A stretch of 17,042 nucleotides of DNA from Oxalobacteraceae bacterium (GCA_947446335.1 CANFGA010000014.1:1-17042), one strand, 5' to 3'. Positions 6,968 through 15,333 are shown, counted from the first letter of the stretch. Translations and numbers: made by a program. The notes: generated from the letters alone by a model not told the origin.

Positions 6968-8844
6968 ATCCCCGTTTTTTGCGTTATTACAGCCAGGAGC
7001 TGCAGCACTTGCGCGAAGTCGGCGGCGAGTTCGCCAAGGATTACCCGAAGGTCGCCGGCCGCCTGGGACTCGATGGCTTCGAATGCGCCGACCCGTATGT
7101 CGAGCGCCTGCTGGAAGGCTTCAGCTTCCTGGCAGCCCGGGTACAGATGAAGATCGATGCCGAATTTCCGCGCTTCACCCAGCATTTGTCGGAGTTGGTA
7201 TACCCGCAGTTTCTCGCTCCCACGCCGTCGATGGCGGTGGTCCAATTGCAGCCGGATTTGTCCAATCCGAGTCTGAAAAGCGGCTTTCTGGTGCCGCGCG
7301 GCAGTGCGCTGCGCAGCGTGCTGGGCAAGGGCGAAGTGACGGCTTGTGAATACCGCAGCGCCCACGATGTGACGATGTGGCCGATCGAACTGGTGGAAGC
7401 CAAGTTTTTCACCTGGGCCCAGGGCGCGCAGGGCGCTCCGGCGTTGACCTTGCCGCCCGGCATCAAGGCCGGCATCCGCCTGCGCCTGCGCACTACCGGT
7501 ACACTTGCTTTCAAGGACCTGGCACTCGATCGTCTGTGCCTGAACATCCGCGGCAGCGACGACATGCCGGTGCGCATCTACGAAAAACTGCTCGGCAGCG
7601 TGGAGGGTGTGCTGGTCCAGCCGGCTGGCGGCCTGCTGCCGTGGCATGCCTTGCTGCCCAAATCCAGCGTGAAGACGGTGGGCTACCATGAAGACCAGTC
7701 CTTGCTGCCCAGCGGCAAGCGCAGCTTCCAGGGATATCGATTGCTGCAGGAATATTTTGCCTTTCCGCAGCGTTACATGTTCGTCGAACTTGCCGGCTTG
7801 CAGGCTGGATTAGGTTCCTGCAGTGCGCAGGAAGTCGATATCGTGATCTTGCTCAGCCGGGCCGACGCGCAGCTCGAACAGACGCTCGACGGCACGAACT
7901 TCGCCCTCAATTGCACGCCTGTCATCAACCTGTTTCCGCGTCGCGCCGACCGCATCAATGTATCAAACGAACAGTTCGAATACCACGTGCTGGCGGATCG
8001 CACCCGGCCGATGGATTTCGAGATCTTTCAAATCGACAGCGTTATCGGCTATGGCACCGGGGCCGATTCGGAACAGGCTTTCAACAGCTTTTATACGGCC
8101 AAGGATGTCGGCAGCTTGCATCAGGACAAGGCCTTTTATCAGATTCGGCGCGAGCAACGCAGCATTTCGCAGCGCCAGCGCCGTCAGGGACCGCGTTCCA
8201 GTTACCTCGGCAGCGAAACCTATATCTCGATCGTCGACGCGGCCGAAGCGCCGTACAGCAGCGACTTGCGCCAACTGGGCCTCTCGCTCTGGTGCACCAA
8301 CCGCGACTTGCCACTGGCGATGACGATCGGCATCGGCAAGACCGATTTCATTCTCGATGCAGGCGCTCCGGTGACGTCGGTGCGCTGCATCGCCGGCCCC
8401 AGCCTGCCTTTTCCGTCGTTTGCCGAAGGCAGCGTGGCCTGGCGTTTGCTCAACAAGCTGTCGCTCAATTATCTGTCGCTGGTCGACAGCGACCCGCAGC
8501 AGGGCGCATCTGCTTTGCGCGAAATGCTGGCGCTGTATTGTCCGGCCGGCGATGCCAATGCCCAGCGCCAGATCGAAGGCGTGCGCTCGATCGCATCCAC
8601 GCCGATCACGCGCCGCATGCCCAGTCCGGGACCGATCGCGTTCGGTCGCGGCTTGCAGATCACTGTCACGTTCGACGATGCCGCGTTCGAGGGCAGCGGC
8701 CCGTTCCTGCTCGGCGCCGTGCTGAGCGAATTTTTTGCGCAGTACGTGTCGATCAACTCGTTCACCGAAACCGTGGTGCACACGCTGGCGCGCGGCGAGA
8801 TCATGCGCTGGCCAGCGAGGAGCGGCGCATGCGCGATCCTGTAG
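6964..8844 (+). CDS. tssF: T6SS baseplate protein TssF (ImpG/VasA)
   Basis: TssF is the large wedge protein of the baseplate and, with TssG and TssE, links the spike to the sheath. The 626-residue product has the family start NPRFLRYYSQELQHLREVGG, followed by FAKDYPKVAGRLGLDG and DPYVERLLEGFSFLAARVQ. It also has LYPQFLAPTPSM-like sequence (here VYPQFLAPTPSM), and later LSLWCTNRDLPL and a C-terminal FLLGAVLSEFFAQYVSINSF. The best start is a TTG at 6964 that overlaps the tssE stop by 4 nt and has AAGGGG about 6-7 nt upstream. No ATG is available at the conserved N-terminus. Confidence 0.95.
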   Translation: MNPRFLRYYSQELQHLREVGGEFAKDYPKVAGRLGLDGFECADPYVERLLEGFSFLAARVQMKIDAEFPRFTQHLSELVYPQFLAPTPSMAVVQLQPDLSNPSLKSGFLVPRGSALRSVLGKGEVTACEYRSAHDVTMWPIELVEAKFFTWAQGAQGAPALTLPPGIKAGIRLRLRTTGTLAFKDLALDRLCLNIRGSDDMPVRIYEKLLGSVEGVLVQPAGGLLPWHALLPKSSVKTVGYHEDQSLLPSGKRSFQGYRLLQEYFAFPQRYMFVELAGLQAGLGSCSAQEVDIVILLSRADAQLEQTLDGTNFALNCTPVINLFPRRADRINVSNEQFEYHVLADRTRPMDFEIFQIDSVIGYGTGADSEQAFNSFYTAKDVGSLHQDKAFYQIRREQRSISQRQRRQGPRSSYLGSETYISIVDAAEAPYSSDLRQLGLSLWCTNRDLPLAMTIGIGKTDFILDAGAPVTSVRCIAGPSLPFPSFAEGSVAWRLLNKLSLNYLSLVDSDPQQGASALREMLALYCPAGDANAQRQIEGVRSIASTPITRRMPSPGPIAFGRGLQITVTFDDAAFEGSGPFLLGAVLSEFFAQYVSINSFTETVVHTLARGEIMRWPARSGACAIL

Positions 8845-9839
8845 CACTGTCGAAACTGCTGGTTGCAGGCGTGACGGGCATGGATTTTTTCCAGGCGCTG
8901 CGCCTGATCGAGAATGCTTATCCGGACCAGCCGCGCATTGGCGCGTCGCTGCGCCCGCGCGACGACGCGGTGCGCTTCTGCCAGGACCCGGCGCTGGTCT
9001 TTCATCCGGGTGCGTTGAACCGCTACCTGCCGGCGACAAGCGCGCATCCGGCCCGGCTGGTGGTCAATTTCTTCGGCTTGCTGGGCGCCAATGGCCCGAT
9101 GCCGACCCACTTCAGCCAATACGTGCGCGAGCGCGTGCGCAGCGGCGCCGACCCGACTTTGCTGGCGTTTCTCGACATGTTTCACCATCGCATGCTGGCG
9201 CTGTTTTACCGTGCCCGTGCCAGCGCCGAACCGGCCATCAGCCTGGACCGGGAAGCCGAGGACCGCTTCACCGATTACGTCGGCAGCCTGATCGGCATCG
9301 GCGCGCCAAGCTTGCGCGGACGCGATGCGGTCAGCGATTTCGCCAAGCTGCACTTTGCCGGCTTGCTGGCCGGTCGCGCGCGCCCGGCAGCAGGCCTGGC
9401 GACGATCCTGTCCGAGTTTTTCAAGCTGCCGGTGCGCATCGAACAATTCATCGGCCACTGGATGGTGCTGCCGGCGGACAGCCAGTCGCGCCTGGGCCGT
9501 TTCACCGGCAGCAATGCGCTCGGCGTGTCGACCGTTCTGGGCAGCAAGGTGTGGGATAGCCAGAACAAGTTTCGTATCGTGTTCGGGCCGCTCGGTCATG
9601 TCGATTATCAGCGGATGTTGCCCGGTAGCGATAGCATGGCGCGTCTGCGCGCCTGGGTGCGCAATTACGCCGGCCTGGTGCTGGACTGGGATGTGCAGCT
9701 GATCCTGAAGAAGGAAGAAGTGCCGCCGTTGAAGCTGGACGGCAGCATCCGATTCGGCCTCAATTCCTGGCTGGCGAGCGCGCCTTTGACCAGCAATCCC
9801 GACCAGTTGCTGATCAACCCCGGTGCTCATCCGGGCTAA
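8829..9839 (+). CDS. tssG: T6SS baseplate protein TssG (ImpH/VasB)
   Basis: TssG completes the TssE-TssF-TssG baseplate wedge. The 336-residue product shows MDFFQALRLIENAYPDQPRIG, VNFFGLLGANGPMPTHFSQY, FLDMFHHRMLALFYRA and FTGSNALGVSTVLGSKVWD, with the family's RIVFGPLGHVDYQRMLPG toward the C-terminus. The length is normal. The start ATG at 8829 lies 16 nt inside the end of tssF, and GAGGAG at 8817-8822 is spaced 6 nt from it. It ends 44 bp before clpV. Confidence 0.96.
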   Translation: MRDPVALSKLLVAGVTGMDFFQALRLIENAYPDQPRIGASLRPRDDAVRFCQDPALVFHPGALNRYLPATSAHPARLVVNFFGLLGANGPMPTHFSQYVRERVRSGADPTLLAFLDMFHHRMLALFYRARASAEPAISLDREAEDRFTDYVGSLIGIGAPSLRGRDAVSDFAKLHFAGLLAGRARPAAGLATILSEFFKLPVRIEQFIGHWMVLPADSQSRLGRFTGSNALGVSTVLGSKVWDSQNKFRIVFGPLGHVDYQRMLPGSDSMARLRAWVRNYAGLVLDWDVQLILKKEEVPPLKLDGSIRFGLNSWLASAPLTSNPDQLLINPGAHPG

Positions 9840-9883
9840 ATGCCCTCACTCCAACCATGCCCGCACGGGCAGCAAGGATCATC

Positions 9884-12613
9884 ATGGCCGATATCAGTCG
9901 TGTAGCATTATTCGGAAAATTGAACAGCCTGTGTTATCGCGCCATCGAAAGCAGCACCGTATTTTGCAAGCTGCGCGGCAACCCGTACGTCGAGTTGGCG
10001 CACTGGGTGCACCAGTTGCTGCAGATGCCAGATTCCGATTTGGTGCGCATCATCAGGCATTATGAACTGGATCCGGCAACGCTGGCGCGCGATCTGACTG
10101 CGGCGCTGGACCGTTTGCCGCGCGGCTCGACGTCGGTCACCGACTTGTCGTCGCAAGTGGAAGAGGCGGTCGAGCGGGCCTGGGTTTACGGCACGCTGAT
10201 GTTCGGTGAATCGCAGATCCGATCAAGCCATTTGGTGATCGGCATGCTGAAAACAAACGGCTTGAAGAATGCGCTGTTCGCTCTGTCTAAACAGTTCGAG
10301 AAAATCAAGGTTGATCACCTGGCCGAAAATTTCGCGACGTTGCTGAGCGCTTCGCCCGAAGCGCAGATGGTGGCCACCGACGGTTTTTCGGGCGGCGGCG
10401 CGGCCCCTGGCGAAGCTTCCGGCGCGATTGCGCCGGCCGCGATGGGCAAGCAGGAAGCGTTGAAAAAATTCACGATCGACCTGACCGAGCAAGCCAGGAG
10501 CGGCAAGATGGACCCGATCGTCGGGCGCGACGATGAAATCCGCCAGATGGTCGACATCCTGATGCGGCGCCGCCAGAACAACCCGATCATGATCGGCGAA
10601 GCCGGCGTCGGCAAGACCGCGGTGGTCGAAGGTTTCGCGCAAAGGATCGCGCGCGGCGACGTGCCGCCAGCGTTGAAGGACGTGCAGTTGCTGACGCTCG
10701 ACGTCGGCTTGCTGCAAGCGGGCGCCAGCATGAAGGGCGAGTTCGAGCAGCGGCTGCGCTCGGTCATCGACGAAGTGCAAGCCAGCGCAAAACCGATCAT
10801 TTTGTTCATCGACGAGACCCACACGCTGGTCGGCGCCGGCGGCGCGGCCGGCACCGGCGATGCGGCCAATTTGTTGAAGCCAGCCTTGGCGCGTGGCACC
10901 TTGCGCACGATAGGCGCTACCACCTTCGCCGAATACAAGAAGCACATCGAAAAGGACCCGGCGTTGACCCGTCGCTTCCAGAGCATCCAGGTCGACGAGC
11001 CGAGCGAAGAGCGCGCCATTTTGATGATGCGCGGCGTCGCCAGCACGATGGAAAAGCACCACAAGGTGCAAATCCTCGACGAAGCGCTGGAAGCGGCCGT
11101 CAAGCTCAGCCACCGCTACATCCCGGCGCGCCAGTTGCCCGACAAGTCGGTCAGCCTGATCGACACTGCCTGCGCGCGCGTCGCCGTCAGCCTGCACGCG
11201 ACGCCGGCCGAGGTCGACGACAGCCGCAAGCGCATCGAAGCCCTGGTGACGGAGTTGGCCATCATCGGGCGTGAAAGCGCGATCGGCATCGACACCGCCA
11301 AGCGTGCGCTTGACGCCAATGAATTGCTGACGGAGGAGCGCACACGCCTGGCCGCGCTGGAGACGCGCTGGAGCGACGAGCGCGTGCTGGTCGACCAGTT
11401 GCTGGCGCTGCGCGCCCGGCTGCGCGACGGCTTTCAGCCGGTCGAAGGCACTGGCAGCCGGCTCGAAGCTGCGGCTGAAGCAGAAGCTGAAGCCGAATCT
11501 GCGCTGTCGATACTGTCTGATGAGCAGCGCTTTGATCTGATGGCGCAACTGAAGACAGTGCAAGCCGATCTGGCCGAACTGCAGGGCGAGACGCCGTTGA
11601 TTTTGCCGACCGTCGATTACCAGGCGGTGGCGGCAGTGGTCGGCGACTGGACCGGCATCCCGGTCGGACGGATGGCAAAAAACGAGATGGAAACCATCCT
11701 CAATATTGCCGCGCAACTGAACCAGCGCGTGATCGGCCAGGACCATGCGATGGACATGATCGCCAAGCGCATCCAGACCAGCCGCGCGGGCCTCGACAAC
11801 CCGAGCAAACCGATCGGCGTGTTCATGCTGGCCGGTACGTCGGGCGTGGGCAAGACCGAAACGGCGCTGGCGCTGGCTGAAGCGTTGTACGGCGGCGAGC
11901 AGAACCTGATCACGATCAACATGAGCGAATACCAGGAAGCGCACACGGTGTCGACACTGAAAGGCGCGCCACCCGGCTACGTCGGCTATGGCGAAGGCGG
12001 CGTGCTGACCGAAGCGGTGCGCCGCAAACCGTACAGCGTGGTGCTGCTCGATGAGGTCGAAAAAGCCCATCCGGACGTGCACGAAATGTTCTTCCAGGTC
12101 TTCGACAAAGGCTTCATGGAAGACGGGGAAGGGCGCTTCATCGACTTCAAGAACACCTTGATCATCCTGACGACCAACGCCGGCACCGACCTGATCGCCG
12201 GCCTGTGCATGGACCCGGACCTGATGCCAGAACCGGACGGCATGGCGAAAGCGCTGCGCGAACCGCTGCTGAAAATTTTCCCGCCGGCGCTGCTGGGGCG
12301 GTTGGTGACCATTCCGTACTACCCGCTTTCCGACGAGATGCTGGCCAGGATCGTCGTGCTGCAACTGAACCGTATCAAGCAGCGGGTGGAGGCGCGTTAC
12401 AAGATTCCGTTCGACTATTCGGATGACGTGGTCAAGCTCGTCGTGTCGCGCTGCACCGAAAGCGAGTCGGGCGGTCGGATGATCGATGCGATTCTGACCA
12501 ATACGATGTTGCCGGATATTTCGAAGGAGTTTTTGGTGAGGATGATGGACGGCTCTGCCATTTCGCGGGTGAGTGTCAGCGTGCAGGACGGCGAGTTTGA
12601 GTATAGTTTTTAG
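9884..12613 (+). CDS. tssH: T6SS AAA+ ATPase TssH (ClpV)
   Basis: ClpV is a hexameric AAA+ unfoldase that dismantles contracted TssB-TssC sheaths so that subunits can be reused. The 909-residue protein has an N-terminal Clp-N domain (residues 1 to about 160) and a Gly/Ala linker. The first ATPase module has Walker A GEAGVGKT at 238-245 and Walker B ILFIDE. A middle domain carries an unusual Ala-Glu repeat at about 529-538. The second module has Walker A GTSGVGKT at 651-658 and Walker B VVLLDE. Both sites look intact. The start at 9884 has AAGGA 5 nt upstream; an in-frame ATG at 9857 would add nine unlikely residues. It is the last core gene of the run. Bases after its stop turn sharply AT-rich. 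Confidence 0.97.
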   Translation: MADISRVALFGKLNSLCYRAIESSTVFCKLRGNPYVELAHWVHQLLQMPDSDLVRIIRHYELDPATLARDLTAALDRLPRGSTSVTDLSSQVEEAVERAWVYGTLMFGESQIRSSHLVIGMLKTNGLKNALFALSKQFEKIKVDHLAENFATLLSASPEAQMVATDGFSGGGAAPGEASGAIAPAAMGKQEALKKFTIDLTEQARSGKMDPIVGRDDEIRQMVDILMRRRQNNPIMIGEAGVGKTAVVEGFAQRIARGDVPPALKDVQLLTLDVGLLQAGASMKGEFEQRLRSVIDEVQASAKPIILFIDETHTLVGAGGAAGTGDAANLLKPALARGTLRTIGATTFAEYKKHIEKDPALTRRFQSIQVDEPSEERAILMMRGVASTMEKHHKVQILDEALEAAVKLSHRYIPARQLPDKSVSLIDTACARVAVSLHATPAEVDDSRKRIEALVTELAIIGRESAIGIDTAKRALDANELLTEERTRLAALETRWSDERVLVDQLLALRARLRDGFQPVEGTGSRLEAAAEAEAEAESALSILSDEQRFDLMAQLKTVQADLAELQGETPLILPTVDYQAVAAVVGDWTGIPVGRMAKNEMETILNIAAQLNQRVIGQDHAMDMIAKRIQTSRAGLDNPSKPIGVFMLAGTSGVGKTETALALAEALYGGEQNLITINMSEYQEAHTVSTLKGAPPGYVGYGEGGVLTEAVRRKPYSVVLLDEVEKAHPDVHEMFFQVFDKGFMEDGEGRFIDFKNTLIILTTNAGTDLIAGLCMDPDLMPEPDGMAKALREPLLKIFPPALLGRLVTIPYYPLSDEMLARIVVLQLNRIKQRVEARYKIPFDYSDDVVKLVVSRCTESESGGRMIDAILTNTMLPDISKEFLVRMMDGSAISRVSVSVQDGEFEYSF

Positions 12614-12707
12614 TAATATTTTAATTATATTTTTAGCCCCTAATCAGAGGGGGCGGGCGTGCCACTACTTTATTTAAACGTGGTCTGGCCCCTATTATCG
12701 CCGTAAT

Positions 12708-12724
12708 TTAGACTACAAGTCTAA
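12708..12724. repeat. Short inverted repeat upstream of the AT-rich gene
   Basis: TTAGACT and AGTCTAA (7 bp each) flank ACA, 43 bp before the preferred start of the next gene. The whole 153-bp gap from clpV is AT-rich. An imperfect GCCCCT / AGGGGGC stem (12636-12654) lies close after the clpV stop but has no T-tract. The 12708 repeat could be an operator or a leader hairpin. Confidence 0.3.
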
Positions 12725-12766
12725 TTCCGTATTTCAATTTTTTTAAATTTCTTCGGAGAAATGATT

Positions 12767-13444
12767 ATGAGCCAAAGAGTGGAAGTAGGGCGCCATGCCT
12801 ATATTATTCGTGGCAATGAGGGACATTCTGAGTATTTGCTTATTAGTGCTCATGGGTCTACAGGCAAAAGGTCATTTGTAGTGCCTGCTTGGACTAGGCT
12901 GCACTTCTACGCACCAAGCGGTAGTTTCTTAGTAATGGATATGTCAAAATTTAATTTGTCTGCTGTTGTGTCAGAAGAGGTGAATAGTGGAAATTATTCT
13001 AATAATTATTTATTGTCAAAGTTTCAAGGAAGAAATGGGGGGGATGGTGAAACCTATGATACCTTAGGTACCGCTGTTGATGTTGCGCGAAACGCGATAG
13101 ATGCAGCTCCGCGGGAGCCCCTAGTGCTGCCCCAAAATATTGGACCAAATCTAAGAAGAGATTTATTGAAGCAAGACAAGGAAAAATATGAAAATTTGTT
13201 GCCATTCGATATTTTAACTATTCGAAATCGCAGTTTATTTAAAGGAGGTTCATTGATCGGCTTGCCCTTGAGTGAGGTGCTTACAGCCGTCGCAGAAATT
13301 CACAGATATCCCTATATTTTTTGCAGTTTTTGTAGAGGCAATATATTCCAAGGGATTAGTGATTTTGTTTTCGATAAAACTGGTGGTCGACTGGGTACTA
13401 ACCATACTCATAATGTTCAGATTATGACCTCGGGGCGGGAATAA
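12767..13444 (+). CDS. AT-rich cargo-region gene, possible Stv-type / caspase-like protein
   Basis: The 225-residue protein begins MSQRVEVGRHAY. It contains LLISAHGSTGKRSFVVPAWTR (key residues H29-G30), then LHFYAPSGSFLVMD, and near the end YIFCSFCRGNIFQG (C186, C189-R190-G191). From memory this resembles the 'putative adhesin Stv' domain, which has not been confirmed. A His-Gly pair after one hydrophobic strand and a Cys-Arg-Gly after another also recalls the His/Cys dyad of caspase-like (clan CD) folds; that is inference. No signal peptide or membrane segment is visible. GGAGAA lies 6 nt before the ATG at 12767, while the ATG at 12761 is too close to it. The gene is far more AT-rich than all tss genes, suggesting recent acquisition. 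It lies between clpV and a toxin gene, so a role as effector, effector partner or unrelated passenger is open. Confidence 0.6.
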   Translation: MSQRVEVGRHAYIIRGNEGHSEYLLISAHGSTGKRSFVVPAWTRLHFYAPSGSFLVMDMSKFNLSAVVSEEVNSGNYSNNYLLSKFQGRNGGDGETYDTLGTAVDVARNAIDAAPREPLVLPQNIGPNLRRDLLKQDKEKYENLLPFDILTIRNRSLFKGGSLIGLPLSEVLTAVAEIHRYPYIFCSFCRGNIFQGISDFVFDKTGGRLGTNHTHNVQIMTSGRE

Positions 13445-13583
13445 AATTTTACTTGTGGGGAGAATGGGGTCGCTTATTTTTCTAACCCCGCAATCGGACG
13501 ATGCGAAGTAGGGGCCGGGTTGCTGAGTAAGGCGGGAAATAGGATATCTGATAAACATCTAGCCTATGCAAATTAAAATAGAG

Positions 13584-13630
13584 GGCAGACCATTTTTTCA
13601 ATGCAACGGACATGGTCTGTCGCTTTTTTT
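13584..13630 (+). terminator. Rho-independent terminator
   Basis: GGCAGACCAT (13584-13593) pairs with ATGGTCTGTC (13612-13621) over 10 bp including one G-T wobble, with an 18-nt loop, and is followed after two bases by TTTTTTT (13624-13630). This is the clearest terminator in the window. It ends transcripts from the AT-rich gene, or read-through from clpV, and makes the cyclase a separate unit. Confidence 0.75.
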
Positions 13631-13714
13631 CAAATTGACTTCTGATTTTCCAGTTCCTTCACCTTGAACGAAACAGGAGGCAGAGTCCATTTTTAGTCCC
13701 GTCAATTGGCGCAT

Positions 13715-13743
13715 TTGACTGGGTTCTTTCGGTTGAAAATAAA
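13715..13743 (+). promoter_or_regulatory. Candidate sigma-70 promoter of the cyclase gene
   Basis: TTGACT (13715-13720, five of six matches to the -35 consensus) is followed after 17 bp by AATAAA (13738-13743, four of six matches to TATAAT). Transcription would begin near 13750, about 46 nt before the preferred ATG at 13796. The position just after a terminator is sensible. It also argues against the in-frame ATG at 13706, which would lie upstream of this promoter. Confidence 0.4.
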
Positions 13744-13795
13744 ACACAGTCTGGCTTCTCGGTCCGATCCTGTTGCGCATTTCCAAGGAGTTGGC

Positions 13796-14989
13796 ATGAG
13801 GATCAACGATCCATTGTTTCTGGAGCAGGTCATCGGCATGCCGGAGCGGCATAAGCTCGCGTTCCTGGAAGTGGCGCGCATGCAATTGTGCGTGATCATC
13901 GTCAGGGCTACCGGGCCGACCTGTCATGGCTTGCTGGACGATGGTTACGATACCAAGGGTTATCGCATCCACGGCAAGTCGTGCGACTGGGGGCCGATGG
14001 CCGGCTTCGTGTTGCGCGACCCGAGGCTCAACAAGTCGGGCATGCGCAACGCCGACTTCAATCACAGGAAGCACCGTGAAGCGATCGAACTCGATGCTGA
14101 AGGCCAGAGATGGAAGGCATCGGTGACGCCGTTGTCGATCTCGGGCGCGCGGCGCGACTGGCTGCTCGGACAACGGCTGATCAATGCCCAGCGCAAAGTG
14201 GCAGGCCGATATGATGGCCGGGCCGAGCACAGGACCGGCATCGCGTTCAATTACAGCCTGATTCACAATCCGGAGCGCGGTGCCGACTTGTGGGACGTGT
14301 ATTTCGATAACACCCAGCACGGCAAGAAATGGATACAGGAAAAGGGCAGCGCGATTGTCCGCTACCATCCGCGCTATGGCGCGGCCTACGAGCCGATGCT
14401 GGCGATGACCAACCCGCCCGAACACCGGCTGCATGCGGGCGAACATTACAAGAACGCGATCACCGGCGACTACGACCTGTTCGCGGTGTGGCCGCTCCTG
14501 AAGCACTACAGTCCGCGCGGCGTCGATCATCGGCCGCTGGGCACAGTCAAAGGTTCGGTCGGTGCGGCCGAGCGGCATAACGTGGAAGTGCTCGAGCGCG
14601 ATTTTACGCACATGGGTGTGGGCACCAAGCTGGGTAATATTACTTACCGTATCCAACACATTTGCCAGTTGATCAACAACATGGTGGGTGGCGCCCATGT
14701 GCTGTGGCACAGCGACGAGTCTGCAAGACCATTCCTCAATGACGTCGACTTGCCTGTGATCGCCTTCACGCCGGCGGGCGATGCTTATGGCATCGAGAAC
14801 ATCCATGACTTCAAGTGCTTCATCGACACTTGCCATTACAGTAAGTTCGCCGTGACGCTGTCGAACGCTTGGACTCAGCAGCCTAGTGCCGAATTCAGAA
14901 ACCGGTTGGGTGTGGAGTATGAGCGCTACGTGCCGCGCGACAGCGAATTCGGCGGACGAGCACTGGTGCCTGATTACGCCAACTGGTAA
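13796..14989 (+). CDS. ExoY/edema factor-like nucleotidyl cyclase toxin, putative T6SS effector
   Basis: The protein has 397 residues and corresponds to a stand-alone class II nucleotidyl cyclase domain like P. aeruginosa ExoY, anthrax edema factor (EF) and Bordetella CyaA. These toxins make cAMP or other cyclic nucleotides inside host cells. Residues 37-71 match the substrate-binding block: R37, K54 in TKG, H59 and K61 in HGKS, then DWGPMAGF. The spacing equals EF R329, K346, H351 and K353. D225-Y226-D227-L-F matches the metal-binding pair D491/D493 of EF. GNIT and H305-S-D-E match the ExoY GNIT and HSDD block with its catalytic His. At H+6 the conserved Asn (N297 ExoY, N583 EF) is replaced by R311. 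AAGGAG sits 5 nt before ATG 13796; an in-frame ATG at 13706 lacks this. There is no signal peptide, membrane segment or visible delivery domain. The PAAR-like and VgrG genes follow it, suggesting T6SS export, which is inference. Confidence 0.88.
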   Translation: MRINDPLFLEQVIGMPERHKLAFLEVARMQLCVIIVRATGPTCHGLLDDGYDTKGYRIHGKSCDWGPMAGFVLRDPRLNKSGMRNADFNHRKHREAIELDAEGQRWKASVTPLSISGARRDWLLGQRLINAQRKVAGRYDGRAEHRTGIAFNYSLIHNPERGADLWDVYFDNTQHGKKWIQEKGSAIVRYHPRYGAAYEPMLAMTNPPEHRLHAGEHYKNAITGDYDLFAVWPLLKHYSPRGVDHRPLGTVKGSVGAAERHNVEVLERDFTHMGVGTKLGNITYRIQHICQLINNMVGGAHVLWHSDESARPFLNDVDLPVIAFTPAGDAYGIENIHDFKCFIDTCHYSKFAVTLSNAWTQQPSAEFRNRLGVEYERYVPRDSEFGGRALVPDYANW

Positions 14990-15299
14990 AGCAGCAAAGC
15001 AACTGATGCGCGCAGGACCTGTGGCAGCAGTGGACGGTCGGAGCAGATTCCACGTTTTCATGCCAAGCATGCCTGCAAATATTGCTTCTGCTTGCCTAAA
15101 AACCGCCATTGCTGGCCGATATGGCGTGACGCAAGCGTGACATCGATGCGGCAGCGGAGCATGCGTTCCCGAGCCTGAAGCGACGATGGATTGTGTCATT
15201 GTCGGACTGAACTAATTTCTAAAATGCATCATTTCTATATTGAAATACATCAAATACCTAAGTTGATTGCACAGGATATTTAATGCTAAAAAACATATC

Positions 15300-15327
15300 T
15301 TAATTGTATATTTATAGGTGATAATAT
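15300..15327 (+). promoter_or_regulatory. Candidate promoter of the DUF4280-vgrG unit
   Basis: TTAATT (15300-15305) and TAATAT (15322-15327) are separated by 16 bp in an AT-rich stretch 41-68 bp before the next start codon. Both hexamers are imperfect and other AT-rich pairings exist, so the exact boxes are uncertain. A promoter in this segment is nevertheless likely, given 378 bp without genes. Confidence 0.35.
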
Positions 15328-15333
15328 ATTTCT

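Larger units (their letters stand above)
13445..13795. other. Gene-free spacer before the cyclase gene
   Basis: These 351 bp hold no convincing gene. They contain a weak GGGGT / ACCCC stem (13466-13470 with 13485-13489), a rho-independent terminator and a candidate promoter, the last two listed separately. Composition changes from AT-rich to the GC-rich style of the locus at about 13650-13750, marking the right edge of the probable insert. Confidence 0.5.

Noticed and set aside
10223..12364. Antisense open frame of about 713 codons opposite clpV
   Set aside because: A shadow of the clpV reading frame; composition is typical of antisense GC-rich DNA and there is no domain.
13706..13795. Upstream in-frame ATG for the cyclase (30 extra residues)
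   Set aside because: It lacks a Shine-Dalgarno, lies before the candidate promoter, and the added residues resemble nothing, whereas AAGGAG stands 5 nt before ATG 13796.
14886..15140. Small + strand open frame overlapping the cyclase end
   Set aside because: It overlaps the cyclase out of frame, has no ribosome site and its product is low-information; treated as non-coding.
13598..15199. Antisense open frame of about 533 codons opposite the cyclase
   Set aside because: The + strand frame carries unmistakable ExoY-type motifs and a good ribosome site; the antisense product shows nothing recognisable.
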